NCBI GenBank assembly: GCA_016866255.1
Contig: VGMY01000013.1
Location: forward strand, 1 to 61,200
From: Bacteroidota bacterium
GTDB lineage: Bacteria; Bacteroidota; Bacteroidia; Flavobacteriales_D; Crocinitomicaceae
Length of the DNA stretch: 61,200 nt
Direction: 5' to 3'
Shown here: piece after piece, positions 60,851-61,200 of the stretch
Numbering within the stretch: position 1 is the first letter of the stretch
How the letters are laid out: the number at the start of each line of letters is the position of its first letter
Program-made: the position numbers and the translations under genes
The notes under the pieces: generated by a model
Told to the model about the DNA's origin: nothing
The model's input: the letters and a program-made list of their open reading frames with translations, nothing else
The model's database searches: none

Positions 60851-61200
60851 ATGTTGGGCTTAAAAATGGCAACAGATCCCCGTTGGGTGAGCGCTGTCTC
60901 TAAAAATATAAAGGAAATACTTACCGATCACGCATTTTGCGAACAAAAGGCGGCGAGTCACGCTATTTCCGTTATCGTTCAATACCCTATGTACGCTGAT
61001 TTAGTCACCGCCATGACCGAAATATGCCAGGAAGAAATGGAGCATTTCAACCAGGTCCATGAACTCATTCTTTCAAAGGGTTTTACCTTGGGATTTGAGC
61101 GCAAAGACCCGTATGTGAATGACTTATCGGAATACCTTCGAAGAAACAAAACCAACAGTTCGCCGCAAGGGCAATTTGTGAACAAGATGCTGCTCGCAGC
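60851..61200 (+). CDS. miaE: tRNA 2-methylthio-N6-isopentenyladenosine hydroxylase (N-terminal part)
   Basis: 116 residues are visible before the window edge. The start MLGLKMATDPRWV and the sequences DHAFCEQKAASHA and EICQEEMEHFNQVHELI supply the E...ExxH ligands of the non-haem di-iron site of MiaE, which hydroxylates modified A37 in certain tRNAs. The second half is outside the window. The reading frame is open to the edge. Confidence 0.88.
   Translation, partial: MLGLKMATDPRWVSAVSKNIKEILTDHAFCEQKAASHAISVIVQYPMYADLVTAMTEICQEEMEHFNQVHELILSKGFTLGFERKDPYVNDLSEYLRRNKTNSSPQGQFVNKMLLA

Noticed and set aside
60843..60863. Tiny six-codon ORF overlapping the miaE start as a regulatory leader
   Set aside because: An ATG at 60843 opens a short frame into miaE, but there is no sign of conservation or of a codon bias, and it may be chance.

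Overview
The window comes from a Bacteroidota chromosome, most likely a Flavobacteriales-type organism. The evidence is the gliding and type IX secretion genes (gldH, gldK, gldL, gldM, gldN and a PorP/SprF-like gene), a secreted protease with a T9SS sorting tail, promoters of the Bacteroidota form TTG-N16-18-TAnnTTTG, and several protein families typical of the phylum (DUF2911, TRL-like, FISUMP, fused E1 alpha/beta).

Bases 1-9890 are an AT-rich accessory region unlike the rest. Every gene points right, and the genes are separated by six attC-like palindromes, at 1, 5882, 6637, 7421, 9147 and 9751. The intervals hold a Type III restriction-modification pair, an unrecognised globular protein, an unrecognised membrane protein, three small lipoprotein genes, and another small unknown protein. 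Four of the five intervals start and end with matching 9-10 base inverted repeats specific to that interval. This is the pattern expected if each interval is a cassette that can close into a circle and re-insert at GTTA/TAAC. No integrase gene is in the window. I consider this array the most interesting content.

From 9952 onward the window is ordinary chromosomal backbone. At 9.9-19.3 kb lie a rhomboid protease and a leftward, translationally coupled operon for nucleotide-sugar precursors (wbpE, ugd, UDP-xylose synthase, wbpD, wbpB, wbpA, rfbB), ending with a CpsB-type tyrosine phosphatase and a SixA phosphatase. At 19.3-21.4 kb are an outer-membrane protein and waaA (Kdo transferase). At 21.4-26.8 kb are a long PurF homologue, a metal-binding HMA protein with its TonB receptor, and an EamA transporter. 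At 26.8-33 kb is a leftward housekeeping run (DUF2911, a small conserved protein, gldH, ricT, holB, rsmI, radA). At 33-36.8 kb deoC is followed by a full aldehyde dehydrogenase and a half-length relative. Next come a DUF3298 lipoprotein, a FISUMP protein, a tRNA-Pro with a strong terminator, menA, etfBA, a bifunctional-nuclease-family protein, a nucleoside permease and kbl.

From 45.2 to 56 kb is the T9SS/gliding block. Transcription runs leftward from a PorP/SprF-like gene through gldK, gldL, gldM and gldN to a clear terminator, and beyond that lies a large subtilase with a T9SS tail, a plausible cargo of the machine. Upstream are a ureohydrolase-fold protein that has lost its metal ligands, a MazG-like pyrophosphohydrolase, a fused 2-oxoacid dehydrogenase E1, an LD-carboxypeptidase and, divergently, the start of miaE, which runs off the right edge.
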